From: an uncultured Oscillospiraceae bacterium
GTDB lineage: Bacteria; Bacillota; Clostridia; Oscillospirales; Ruminococcaceae
Reading direction: 5' to 3'
DNA: 42,323 nucleotides
NCBI GenBank assembly: GCA_900539695.1
Contig: UQDG01000019.1
Coordinates: 1 to 42,323 of the forward strand
This document shows positions 33,715-41,173 of the stretch, piece by piece. Numbering within the stretch: the stretch's first letter is position 1; each line of letters opens with the position of its first letter. The position numbers were made by a program, and so were the translations under genes. The notes under the pieces are model-generated. The model had not been told where the DNA came from. It searched no databases and was given only the letters and a program-made list of their open reading frames with translations.

Positions 33715-34391
33715 GTCTTCTGTTCCTCCAATACCCGGTAAAAAGCCGGGGGAAATTCTTGTATCATCTGTGCCTCTCCCATGATAGGAAGCAGATCTTC
33801 CTTCATAAATACAGGGATGCCAAGCGCATGGGCCTGATGTGTCAGGTTCCACACCCATTCCGGTTTCGATATAGATTTGCCCTTCCTATGTCCGGTCTCA
33901 GTCCCAATGACGATCCACTCAATTCCGGTAAGGTCCACCATACCAACATCATCAAACATAGGTTCAAAGGTCACATGATAGTGTCCGCCATGGATATGCT
34001 CCCGCAAAGTCCGGATACGGTTTTTCTCTTTACTGGAGGTAACAGTTACACCAAACCAAGCATTCTCCAGGGTAGTGGAAAACACAATATCCTCCGGTCG
34101 CTTGGTCAAAAACAGATATTGGTGCTGTGGATTTTCAGTCATCTTGGCAAATATCTGTTCCCGCCACTCTGGCTTCCAGTGGGAAAAATCGCTCATGCCG
34201 GTGAGCAGAAAATTCTGTGGGCGCTTTTTCTCCATCAGCCGCAGCTTATTGGGAAAAAACTCCGGCTTTTCAAAGTCGTCGATCATGTGAAACCGGCGGA
34301 CATTGTTTCTGGCGTAGCAGTAGCTGCAACCAATAGTACAGCCGATCACCAGATTCATGTTCTGAATACAGTCTTTAATACAAACAGTCAC
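33702..34391 (-). CDS. Radical SAM mobile pair protein B (Gp37/Gp68, DUF5131-like)
   Basis: 229 aa. CTIGCSYCYARN (C18, C22, C25) is the radical SAM cluster motif; NFLLTGMSDFSHWK and QYLFLTKRPEDI, and FEPMFDDVGMVDLTGIEWIVIGTETG, are typical of the phage Gp37/Gp68 (DUF5131) family. GTG 34391 is preceded by AAGGAGG. The gene overlaps protein A, so the two are made together and probably act as a pair. Substrate unknown. Confidence 0.88.
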   Translation of the reverse strand: MTVCIKDCIQNMNLVIGCTIGCSYCYARNNVRRFHMIDDFEKPEFFPNKLRLMEKKRPQNFLLTGMSDFSHWKPEWREQIFAKMTENPQHQYLFLTKRPEDIVFSTTLENAWFGVTVTSSKEKNRIRTLREHIHGGHYHVTFEPMFDDVGMVDLTGIEWIVIGTETGHRKGKSISKPEWVWNLTHQAHALGIPVFMKEDLLPIMGEAQMIQEFPPAFYRVLEEQKTWRK

Positions 34392-34419
34392 CGCTAACGC
34401 CTCCTTTCCGTTTTGAGAT

Positions 34420-34923
34420 TTAGCCTTCTACCGCAGGCGCAACTTTCCCGAAGCCGTTCCAGGCATACAGGCCCTTCTTGTCCTCATCGCCCAGGAACTT
34501 GTCCACCTGACAGATGTGCAGGATATGGTCGCCAACTTCCACCGACTGCTGCAGGGTGGCCACCATCGCCAGACGAGTATCCACCGGAATCTGGATGTCA
34601 CTGCCCTCCACAGCCATCATCTCGATGTTGTTGGCGGCCACCTTGTCGGTCTTGGCACCGGTAGACGCTCCGCAGGCCATCACCGCCTGAGCAAGACTCT
34701 CGCCAGGAACAGTGACAATCACCTTGCCGGTCTCCCGTACCTGCTTACCGGTGTGGGACTGTTTGCCAATGGCGAAACCCACCATGGGCGGATTGAAGGA
34801 GAGGTAAGACACAAAGCAAATGGGAGCCAGGTTCGTAGAACCGTCCTCCTTTTTAGAGCAAATCAGTGTCAGCGGATTGGGGGAGGTCAGAACAGTAGCC
34901 TCCATAATGTTCAGTTCTTTCAT
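34420..34923 (-). CDS. Flavin reductase family protein
   Basis: 167 aa with the FMN-binding split-barrel pattern of the flavin reductase-like domain (TLICSKKEDGSTNLAPICFVSYLS; PPMVGFAIGKQSHTGKQVRETG). Such proteins reduce FMN/FAD with NAD(P)H or act as flavodoxin-like oxidoreductases. First gene of the operon with the two radical SAM genes (28-base gap); it may supply low-potential electrons to them. Divergent from HxlR, which likely controls it. Confidence 0.88.
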   Translation of the reverse strand: MKELNIMEATVLTSPNPLTLICSKKEDGSTNLAPICFVSYLSFNPPMVGFAIGKQSHTGKQVRETGKVIVTVPGESLAQAVMACGASTGAKTDKVAANNIEMMAVEGSDIQIPVDTRLAMVATLQQSVEVGDHILHICQVDKFLGDEDKKGLYAWNGFGKVAPAVEG

Positions 34924-34976
34924 GTCATTCAGACCTTTCTAAGAAATTTCAGTTGTTGACTGCATAGCCAACCAGT

Positions 34977-35032
34977 GATATATTTATTATATCTGATAGT
35001 AATTTTTGTTCAAGTACGCAAATTATATGTAC
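34977..35032. promoter_or_regulatory. Divergent regulatory region of flavin reductase and HxlR
   Basis: On the minus strand TTGAAC (35013-35008), 16 bases, TATAAT (34991-34986) gives the flavin reductase promoter. Its -10 lies in the dyad GATATA/TATATC (34977-34993), and its -35 touches the dyad GTAC-N11-GTAC (35014-35032), both candidate HxlR operators. TATACT at 35047-35052 may be the -10 of hxlR. Confidence 0.6.
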
Positions 35033-35077
35033 CTGGTATCAAAAAGTATACTGTAAAAGACGAGGAAAGATTCAATT

Positions 35078-35431
35078 ATGACTTATGAAGAATTCAAAGA
35101 AAAGGTTGGCAGTGTCATCCTAACCGATGATGGAAACTGCCCGGTCACGCCGGTGGTTCAAATGCTGCAGGGCAAATGGAAACTCCAAATTCTCTATGAA
35201 CTATGCATCAAGTGTCCCATGCGGTTTGGGGAACTGAAAAAAGTTCTCAAGCCCATCACCAACACAGCTCTGACCAACGCCCTGAAGGAGCTGGAATCGG
35301 ATGAATTGATCCAGCGCATCCAATATAATGAAATGCCCCTACGGGTGGAATACTCCCTCACCGAGAAAGGACGGGATCTGTTGCCAGTCTTTTACGCCAT
35401 TTCCCAATGGGGAATGAAATATATACCATGA
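35078..35431 (+). CDS. HxlR family transcriptional regulator
   Basis: 117-aa winged-helix regulator with the HxlR pattern: a conserved N-terminal cysteine (GNCPVTPVVQMLQGKWKLQI), PMRFGELKKVL, NTALTNALKELE and YSLTEKGRDLLPVF. HxlR proteins often sense electrophiles or aldehydes through that cysteine (as YodB and HypR do). Divergent from the flavin reductase operon. It reaches a terminator at 35462-35505. Confidence 0.93.
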   Translation: MTYEEFKEKVGSVILTDDGNCPVTPVVQMLQGKWKLQILYELCIKCPMRFGELKKVLKPITNTALTNALKELESDELIQRIQYNEMPLRVEYSLTEKGRDLLPVFYAISQWGMKYIP

Positions 35432-35461
35432 TTCTAACAATATTAATCTGAAAGATAATAG

Positions 35462-35505
35462 CCGGGAGGCATTGACAATTTGAGTCAACTTCCCGGTGTT
35501 TTATT
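35462..35505. terminator. Terminator between hxlR and tag
   Basis: CCGGGA / TCCCGG with an inner TTGAC/GTCAA stem, followed by TGTTTTATTTT on the plus strand; an A/T-rich flank allows use for the convergent tag gene as well. Confidence 0.8.
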
Positions 35506-35516
35506 TTCTGCATTTT

Positions 35517-36079
35517 CTACTGCTGCAAAGGATTCAGGAAGCAACCTGATTCATGAGAGTTGATAACTCCCACCGTCTGCAAATAGGCATAGATGATTAT
35601 GGTCCCCACAAACTTCATGCCCCGCTTTTTCAAATTTTTTGAGATAGCATCAGATAATGGAGAGCTGACCTTGTCTACTTCTTGGATGATTTTTTCATCT
35701 GTCCAATGCCATAAGTATCGGTCAAAACTACCCCACTCTTGCTGTATCTTTTGAAACACTTGTGCATTGACCACTACGGCTCGTATTTTCAGCCGGTTAC
35801 GGATGATTCCAGAGTCAGCTTGCAGAGCCATCAATTTTTCTTCGCTATAAGATGCCACTTTCCGTAAATCAAACCCGCCAAAAGCACGGCGAAACGCTTC
35901 CCGTTTATTTAAAACACATTTCCAGGTGAGACCTGCCTGAAAATTCTCCAAAATCAACATTTCAAACAGTATATGGTCATCGTTGACCGGTCTGCCCATT
36001 CCTCGTCATGGTATCGCAGATAAGCGGTATTAGCCGGTTTCACCCAATGGCATCGGATTTTTCTATCTGCCCATTGCAT
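35517..36079 (-). pseudogene. tag: DNA-3-methyladenine glycosylase I with a one-base frameshift
   Basis: The downstream frame (from GRPVNDD on) encodes most of Tag; the first 27 residues lie in another frame beginning at ATG 36079 (MQWADRKIRCHWVKP, then NTAYLRYHDEEW). The frames join at GGG 35995-35997, where one more G would restore the protein. Read across, all four zinc ligands of Tag are present (Cys in IRCHW, His in YHDEEW, His and Cys in NSHESGC), and the rest is intact to KKRGMKFVGTIIIYAYLQTVG. So it is either a very recent mutation or a sequence error. Tag removes 3-methyladenine from DNA. It starts directly after the stop of the TIGR04076 gene. Confidence 0.85.
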
Positions 36080-36082
36080 TCC

Positions 36083-36391
36083 TTACTCCGCCTCCAAGAG
36101 AAAAATAACAGGTCGGATGCCGTCTGGACATGCAAACACACCAATCGTATCATCATTGAGCCAAGTGCCAGACGGCTGAACCAGTTCCCCCAAGGATAAC
36201 TGACGCGCCATGGGAGCAATCACCTGCCAAGCAACGCCACACATCCCATCCGGCGGATTGATGCCATCGCTGTACAGCACTTGACCTTTCTGATGAAAAG
36301 GACACTTCCCCAAATTAGGAATTGCATACTGTTCTGCCAGTTCCTGATAGTATTCCGTCCGCAGCACGGTGATTTTTATCTTTTTACGCAT
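36083..36391 (-). CDS. TIGR04076 family protein
   Basis: 102-aa protein starting KIKITVLRTEYYQELAEQYA and containing GKCPFHQKGQVL and GMCGVAWQVIAPMARQLSLG, a pattern I associate with TIGR04076: small, cysteine-containing proteins of unknown function. ATG 36391 follows AAGGA; an in-frame ATG at 36415 is possible. It sits between the Sir2-like gene and tag in the same operon. Confidence 0.8.
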   Translation of the reverse strand: MRKKIKITVLRTEYYQELAEQYAIPNLGKCPFHQKGQVLYSDGINPPDGMCGVAWQVIAPMARQLSLGELVQPSGTWLNDDTIGVFACPDGIRPVIFLLEAE

Positions 36392-36436
36392 TAGTTTTCC
36401 TTCTTTTATAGTCATTTTGAACCTGCTCCGGAATCG

Positions 36437-37273
36437 TCATGCCTCGCACGCCTCCCGGAGAGCAGGCAGCAGCTCATCCAGCCGCCCGTCCAGTCCGAAG
36501 GACTTCTCTTTGATATTGTCCGCAATGTAGATCTCACCCAGATTGATGGTCACATAAGTGGCGTTTGGCTCGCTGGCCACCAGGCGCATCATCGGGGCCT
36601 TGATCAGCTGATTGCGCCAGCCAATGCCCAGCTCCAAAACCACCAGTTTCTTCCCGTGGTAGGTTTTCAGAAAGTTTTGGAACCGTGCCTGGGCAAAGGT
36701 ATCCGAAATCATTCTCTGACCCGCGCCCATGTGGATGTCCATGGGACCTCCGCACTTGGGACAGCGCGGCACCAACTCTGTAGGCACATGGCCGCCCTGT
36801 TCGGCAGCCGATAATTTTTCGGCCACCTCTAAACTTGAATAGAGGGTGTCGTGGCAGGGGCGGGCACACTGCATAGTAAACCAGTTGCCCTCAATCTCAT
36901 AGATTTTCGTCGGATCGAAGCCACACAGTTCAAAGTGACCTTCTCCGTTTGATGTGACGACAAAGTAATCTTTCTCTCCCACAATGGCCTTCAAATCGTT
37001 CATCACCGGCGTAGGCTGGTACTGCCCGCAGTAATGATGGATGAGCCGGGCCCAGAAGGCCCATTTTTCCTCCTCGCTGGGCCATCCAGCCATCATGCCC
37101 TGCAAAATACACCCAAGGCCGTATTTCCGTTTAAAATCCCCAAACAGTCTTTCAAAGACCGCATTGTCCGCAAACAAATGCAGTCCTTCGGTGATGGACA
37201 GTCCGTTACTGGCCCCGATCAAGATAGCGTCCGCTTCTCTGAATTTTTCCGCAATAGGGTTCCAATCTATCAT
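36437..37273 (-). CDS. Divergent Sir2-family protein (SirTM-like)
   Basis: 278 aa. The NAD-binding entry is IGASNGLSITEG (canonical GAGxS), the central motif reads TSNGEGHFELCGF in place of TQNxDxLHxxAG, and EIEGNWFTMQC in place of LHGxxxxxxC. The catalytic histidine of deacetylase sirtuins is therefore Glu. The zinc site is intact (C136, C140, C171, C174). This resembles class M sirtuins (SirTM), which act as protein ADP-ribosyltransferases in a lipoyl-dependent stress system, but no macrodomain or GcvH-L gene is in the window. Same operon as the second sirtuin remnant, TIGR04076 and tag. Confidence 0.85.
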   Translation of the reverse strand: MIDWNPIAEKFREADAILIGASNGLSITEGLHLFADNAVFERLFGDFKRKYGLGCILQGMMAGWPSEEEKWAFWARLIHHYCGQYQPTPVMNDLKAIVGEKDYFVVTSNGEGHFELCGFDPTKIYEIEGNWFTMQCARPCHDTLYSSLEVAEKLSAAEQGGHVPTELVPRCPKCGGPMDIHMGAGQRMISDTFAQARFQNFLKTYHGKKLVVLELGIGWRNQLIKAPMMRLVASEPNATYVTINLGEIYIADNIKEKSFGLDGRLDELLPALREACEA

Positions 37274-37288
37274 ATTCGTTCGCCCTTT

Positions 37289-38037
37289 CTATTTTATGTT
37301 TGCTGCGATGGAGCGCTCCTGCCGGAGGGCAGCTAGAGTTTCCGCCAAATCTCCTTGCAGATACAGGCTGCGTCCCCGCAGATGCTCTGGCCTATGAGAT
37401 GACTCTCGATTAAGACATGCATAAAAGACGTTTTCGTTTTTGGCAGTAAGTTCCCAGAAGGGCAGTTTGATGATACTGGGCGTCATCTCACCCACGCCAA
37501 GTTCCAACAGCAGGACTTTTTTGTCGGACTGATCCATTATCCAGCGTCGCAGGAATCTATGGTAGCGGTGCAGACTATCCTGCCAGAAGGTTCCCTCCAG
37601 GAAGGTATCGTCTCGTACCCAGGGCACCAGCATCCACCCGCAATCCGGGCAACGAGGAACAGCTTTCTCCGGCAGGCGAACACCTACCAAGTAACCAGTC
37701 AGTTCCTTCACTAGTCCCGGGTCTCCCATGGGTGCATCATCCCTGCAAAAGCACCTTTGAAGTGGTACTTCTCCGCAAAAGGCCGGAAGTATTTCCGGTA
37801 GGAGTCGTTGTCCTCGTAGTAAAAGTCTCCGCCACCGGCAGCGGACAGGCCGGAGGCTCCGCCCACTACCACACAGTCAGCTTCCTTTACCTCCTGTACC
37901 AACCGATTGATCTGTTCGCTATACGGCAGCGGCTTTTTGTCAGTCAGCTGATAAGGCGTACTGCCGGAAGCATAGATAGGATGGTACTTGGAATAATTCA
38001 TCTGGGTCTGCATGACCAAATCATCATAGAAGTTCAT
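37289..38037 (-). pseudogene. Second Sir2-family gene, middle deleted
   Basis: The N-terminal part (VVVGGASGLSAAGGGDF to AFAGMMHPWETRD) and the C-terminal part (KELTGYLVGVRLPEKAVP, CPDCGW, then VLLLELGVGEMTPSIIKLPF) belong to one Sir2-like protein, but lie in different frames and meet at about 37720 with no sequence between. The segment carrying the catalytic motif and first zinc pair is absent, some 100 or more residues by comparison with the neighbouring gene. A short overlap (18 bases) between the two frames marks the junction. It is therefore inactive. Confidence 0.85.
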
Positions 38038-38061
38038 TGTCGCCATTCCTTTCAGGTGGGT

Positions 38062-38138
38062 GTTATTTTTATTATTACTTCAAATCATTTTAGCATCCCC
38101 TTGCGCTGCTGTCAATATGCTGTTATAATAAAAATAAC
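38062..38138. promoter_or_regulatory. Paired operator sites in the Sir2/Rrf2 divergent region
   Basis: GTTATTTTTATTATTAC at 38062-38078 is the reverse complement, with one mismatch, of GTTATAATAAAAATAAC at 38122-38138. The right copy contains TATAAT (38125-38130), a good -10 for rrf2 with TTGCGC 18 bases upstream. The left copy lies just upstream of the sirtuin start. They look like binding sites for the Rrf2 regulator. Confidence 0.65.
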
Positions 38139-38163
38139 ATCAAGTAAAAAAGGAGATCAGACC

Positions 38164-38607
38164 ATGAAATATCCCACCCGCCTTAGCGATGCTGTTCATA
38201 TTCTGGCTTTTATCGCTCTGTACCCAGACTGCGACCTGACCAGTAACAAGCTGGCAGAGAGCATTCAGACGAATCCTGCCTATGTGCGCCAGCTCATGTC
38301 CGCCTTGCGGAAAGGAGGGCTGCTGGTCAGCGTGAAGGGACATCCCCGACCCGCTCTGGCTCGTGAGCCGGAGAAAATCACTCTGCTGGATGCCTATCGG
38401 GCAGTAGAGGGCAACAAGCCCCTGCTCCATCAGGACATCCACACCAATCCTGCCTGTGGCGTGGGTGTAAATATCCAACTGGTGCTGCGGGATTTTTACT
38501 TGGACATTCAAAAAACAGCGGAACAAAAAATGCAAGAAATCACGCTGAAAGATGTGCTGGAACAATATCACATGAAGTTGGAAGGGATGCCCTTGCAGCG
38601 TTTATGA
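38164..38607 (+). CDS. Rrf2 family transcriptional regulator
   Basis: 147-aa regulator with the Rrf2 winged helix (SDAVHILAFIALYPDCDLTS, NPAYVRQLMSALRKGGLLVS). Members with an Fe-S cluster have three cysteines in the C-terminal half; here only one remains (NPACGVGVNI), so cluster-based sensing is doubtful. ATG 38164 follows AAAGGAG. It diverges from the sirtuin operon and probably represses it. Confidence 0.92.
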   Translation: MKYPTRLSDAVHILAFIALYPDCDLTSNKLAESIQTNPAYVRQLMSALRKGGLLVSVKGHPRPALAREPEKITLLDAYRAVEGNKPLLHQDIHTNPACGVGVNIQLVLRDFYLDIQKTAEQKMQEITLKDVLEQYHMKLEGMPLQRL

Positions 38608-38706
38608 CGGATCGACTTTCAGAAACGCTTCCATTTGGGACAAAAATTCTTCTGAACGGGAAATACAGAACCTCCTTGCGGGACTATACTGAGAACCGGA
38701 GAGACC

Positions 38707-38725
38707 TATATCCCGTATGGGTATT
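38707..38725. promoter_or_regulatory. CsoR-type copper operator
   Basis: TATCCC-GTAT-GGGTA (within 38708-38724) matches the TACCC/GGGTA dyad with a GTAT-like centre used by CsoR repressors. It lies between a TATACT (-10) at 38685-38690 and the copA RBS, an ideal repression site, and the csoR gene itself is downstream. Confidence 0.75.
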
Positions 38726-38752
38726 CCACTTTCCAGAGAAGGAGGTTTCAAT

Positions 38753-39118
38753 ATGCAGGAAAAGTACAATGTCACAGGCATGACTTGTGCGGCCTGCCAA
38801 GCTAGGGTACAAAAAATCGTATCCAACCTGACCGGTGTGCAAGAGTGCAATGTCAATCTGTTAAAAAACAGTATGGTGGTGACTTACGACGACAAAAATG
38901 TAAACAGTGGACAGATTATCGCCGCTGTAGAAAAGGCAGGCTATGGAGCATCCCTACAGCAGGTCAAGGGAAAATCAGCTGTACAGGCTGTCTCCCCGGT
39001 GGACACGGCGAAAAAGGAATATGAGGCGATGCGCCGTCGAGTAATCTGGTCCTTTGTATTCACTATCCCTTTGTTCTATCTCCCGTACAGAAGATTTCCG
39101 TCAAGCAAACAACAATAA
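38753..39118 (+). pseudogene. copA: Truncated copper-transporting P-type ATPase (CopA N-terminus)
   Basis: 121 aa remain of a protein that is normally about 750-850 aa. The heavy-metal-associated domain is complete (MTCAACQARVQKIV, CAAC at about 11-14), followed by a linker and the first half of helix 1 (RRVIWSFVFTIPLFYL), then 11 unrelated residues and a stop at the point where the intergenic region before copZ begins. All catalytic parts (TGE, CPC, DKTGT) are gone: an internal deletion removed them. AGAAGGAGG RBS intact, so a free metal-binding domain could still be made. Confidence 0.85.
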
Positions 39119-39141
39119 AGCAATCGAATGGAGGAACCACT

Positions 39142-39363
39142 ATGAAAAAAGAACTGATGATCGAAGGAATGATGTGCCAGAACTGCGTCAAGCATGTTAC
39201 CCATGCCCTGGAGGGTATCTCTGGTGCGTCCCATGTCCAGGTAAGTCTAGAGAACAAAAAGGCCACTGTTGAGGTCCCGGAGTCCGTTACCGACGAAACC
39301 CTAAAAGCGGCAGTTACCGAGGCGGGCTACAAAGTCACAGAGATTATCCCCCATGAAGGCTGA
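39142..39363 (+). CDS. copZ: Copper chaperone-like heavy-metal-associated domain protein
   Basis: 73-aa ferredoxin-like HMA domain with EGMMCQNCVKHV (MxCxxC at 10-15), the copper-binding site of CopZ/Atx1 proteins. It would deliver Cu(I) to CopA (now truncated) or CsoR. Overlaps csoR by 11 bases, in an order copA-copZ-csoR typical of Firmicutes. Confidence 0.92.
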   Translation: MKKELMIEGMMCQNCVKHVTHALEGISGASHVQVSLENKKATVEVPESVTDETLKAAVTEAGYKVTEIIPHEG

Positions 39364-39616
39364 TAAGGCTCACATAACCCGTTCCATTAAGATTGCCAGA
39401 GGACAACTGGACGGCATTTTGCGAATGATTGAAGAGGATCGCTACTGCGTGGACATTTCCAATCAGCTGTTGGCAACTCAGGCTCTTTTGAAGCGAGTGA
39501 ATCAAGAGATTTTGCGGGCCCATATACGTAGCTGTGTCCGAGAGGGACTGCATACGGACGAGCCCAACCCAAAACTGGAGGAAGCTCTCCAACTGTTGGA
39601 AAAGCTGGTTACATAA
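39353..39616 (+). CDS. csoR: CsoR family copper-sensing repressor
   Basis: 87-aa all-helical repressor. The Cu(I) ligands C-H-C can be placed: C in EEDRYCVDIS, then H and C in LRAHIRSCVREG. W(x)-type position differs: R/I motif normal (RIARGQLDGILRMIEEDRYC). Derepresses the operon when Cu(I) binds; its operator is at 38707-38725. Confidence 0.94.
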   Translation: MKADKAHITRSIKIARGQLDGILRMIEEDRYCVDISNQLLATQALLKRVNQEILRAHIRSCVREGLHTDEPNPKLEEALQLLEKLVT

Positions 39617-39630
39617 TAATAGACAATGGA

Positions 39631-39652
39631 CCGGCCCAATCTAAATGGCCGG
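39631..39652 (+). repeat. Hairpin in the leader of the CGGC gene
   Basis: CCGGCC at 39631-39636 pairs with GGCCGG at 39647-39652, followed by CTAAATT rather than a U-run, then an AAGGAGG RBS. It may be a partial terminator after csoR. Confidence 0.4.
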
Positions 39653-39676
39653 CCCTAAATTAAGGAGGAAATCAAT

Positions 39677-40039
39677 ATGAAACTTGGCATTATTCGTTGT
39701 ATGCAGACAGAGGATTACTGCCCCGGAAGCCGGGATTTTCGGACAATCCGAGAGAGAAAAGGCGCTTTTATGGGAGAGGATGACATTCAGTTAGTGGGCT
39801 TTATCAACTGCGGTGGCTGCCCCGGAAAAAAAGCGGTGCTGCGGGCCCGTTCTCTGGTAGAACAGGGCGCTGACACCATTGCTTTTGCTTCCTGTATCAG
39901 CAAAGGGACTCCCATTGGTTACCCCTGTCCTTTCGCCAAACGTATGCGGGAGCTGGTACAGAAAGAGGTAGGCGATGGTGTCCGTATCTTGGATTACACC
40001 CATGACGCTGGCCCTGAACCAGAAACATCTCAGAAGTAA
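39677..40039 (+). CDS. CGGC domain-containing protein
   Basis: 120-aa protein with the signature NCGGCPGKKAVLRA in the middle, IIRCMQTEDYCPGSRDF at the N-terminus and ASCISKGTPIGYPCPF near the end: the CGGC domain, cysteine-rich and thought to bind metal or Fe-S. Frequently found next to metal regulators. AAGGAGG RBS; operon-like with the ArsR gene 53 bases downstream. Confidence 0.88.
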   Translation: MKLGIIRCMQTEDYCPGSRDFRTIRERKGAFMGEDDIQLVGFINCGGCPGKKAVLRARSLVEQGADTIAFASCISKGTPIGYPCPFAKRMRELVQKEVGDGVRILDYTHDAGPEPETSQK

Positions 40040-40092
40040 AGTTTCTTTTCTCTCCGGCCTATGGTAAGATAGACTTCAAGGAGGAGTGCTAA

Positions 40093-40479
40093 ATGATTCA
40101 GAACCGCTTACCCCACGACCACGGACAAACTATCGAGCATGAACTGGAATATATGCCCAGCGTAGAAAACTTCCAAACCGTAGCTGATATTTTCAAGCAG
40201 CTGGGGGATGGCAGCCGTATTCGCATTTTTTGGCTGCTTTGCCACTGTGAGGAATGTGTTATCAATCTTTCGGCCATGGTAGATATGAGCAGTCCTGCAG
40301 TTTCTCACCATCTCAAGCAGTTGAAATCAGCAGGTCTGATCGTTAGCCGCCGGGACGGAAAAGAGGTCTATTATAAAGCGGCTGATACCGAACAGGCTCG
40401 AAATTTCCACCACATGATTGAGTGGCTTGTAAAAATCGCCTGTCCGTCGCAAGTAGAAACACAGAAAGGAACGCCATGA
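40093..40479 (+). CDS. ArsR family metalloregulator
   Basis: 128-aa winged-helix repressor. The alpha-3 site has cysteines in LLCHCEECVINLSAMVD (ELCVCDL-like motif), and the recognition helix is SSPAVSHHLKQLKSAGLIVSRRDGKEVYYK. N-terminal histidines (PHDHGQTIEHE) may add metal ligands. Probably senses a soft or divalent metal. Its TGA overlaps the start of the AraC-like gene (ATGA). Confidence 0.93.
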   Translation: MIQNRLPHDHGQTIEHELEYMPSVENFQTVADIFKQLGDGSRIRIFWLLCHCEECVINLSAMVDMSSPAVSHHLKQLKSAGLIVSRRDGKEVYYKAADTEQARNFHHMIEWLVKIACPSQVETQKGTP

Positions 40480-41138
40480 AAAAAGAAGAATCCAAAGTTA
40501 TCGCTCAAAAACTCCAAAAGATTCCAAACGGCACCCTCGCCTTGAAGCATTGCCGGGCTGGTGGAACGGGCAGCACATTCTTTGGAGAACAGTTTCGAGC
40601 GGTTACCGCTGGAAAAGGGTGTGTGGAGGCATATGAAACTTTTCCTGGAATAGAGGTATCCTTCAATGTTTTTCTTGCTTCAGAGGTCAAGTTTCGGCAC
40701 GATGCTTCGGATTCTGTTTTAGAAATTTACTATTGTCGCAGTGGTCGCGTGGGTTGGAATATGCAAGGCGGTACTGCCGTCTATTTAGGTGCAGGTGATG
40801 TGACTGCGCACAGTATGGCCTGCTGCGCGGATTCCGCCATGATGTTTCCCCTAGGATATTCAGAGGGGATTTCCATTTCCGTGGATCTGAAACAGCTCTC
40901 TTCCATTTGCCCGGAAGTTTTAAAGAATGCCGGTGTGGAGGCAGACCAGTTACGGGATCGATTTTGCTCCGGAAAGCCATCCGCAATCCCGTCCTGTTCC
41001 GATTTAGAGCATATTTTTGCCCCACTCTTTTCTGCTCCTGTGTCCGTTCGAATTTCCCTTTTGAAATTGAAGGTGCTGGAAATTTTGATTTATTTGAGCA
41101 ACATGAAAGTACAGTTTACAAGGGACTACACAGGGTAA
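40476..41138 (+). pseudogene. AraC-family regulator truncated before its HTH
   Basis: 220 residues form an AraC-type N-terminal ligand-binding cupin domain (VEAYETFPGIEVSFNVFLAS, YYCRSGRVGWNMQGGTAVYLGAGDVTAHSM) and the linker helix (LLKLKVLEILIYLSNMK), then QFTRDYTG and stop. The two HTH motifs that should follow are missing. The break falls at the edge of the recombinase-bearing element, so the element probably inserted here. Start ATG 40476 overlaps the arsR stop. Confidence 0.8.
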
Positions 41139-41140
41139 CG

Positions 41141-41173
41141 GTCTGACGGGAGGGGTTCCGCCCGTCAGATTTT
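41141..41173 (+). terminator. Terminator at the island/element junction
   Basis: TCTGACGGG / CCCGTCAGA perfect 9-bp stem with a ten-base loop and TTTT on the plus strand. It contains the stop codon of the recombinase on the other strand. Confidence 0.8.

Noticed and set aside
38660..38700. MerR/CueR-type operator before copA
   Set aside because: The partial CCTCC/GGGA dyad does not match CueR spacing, whereas a good CsoR site and csoR itself are present.
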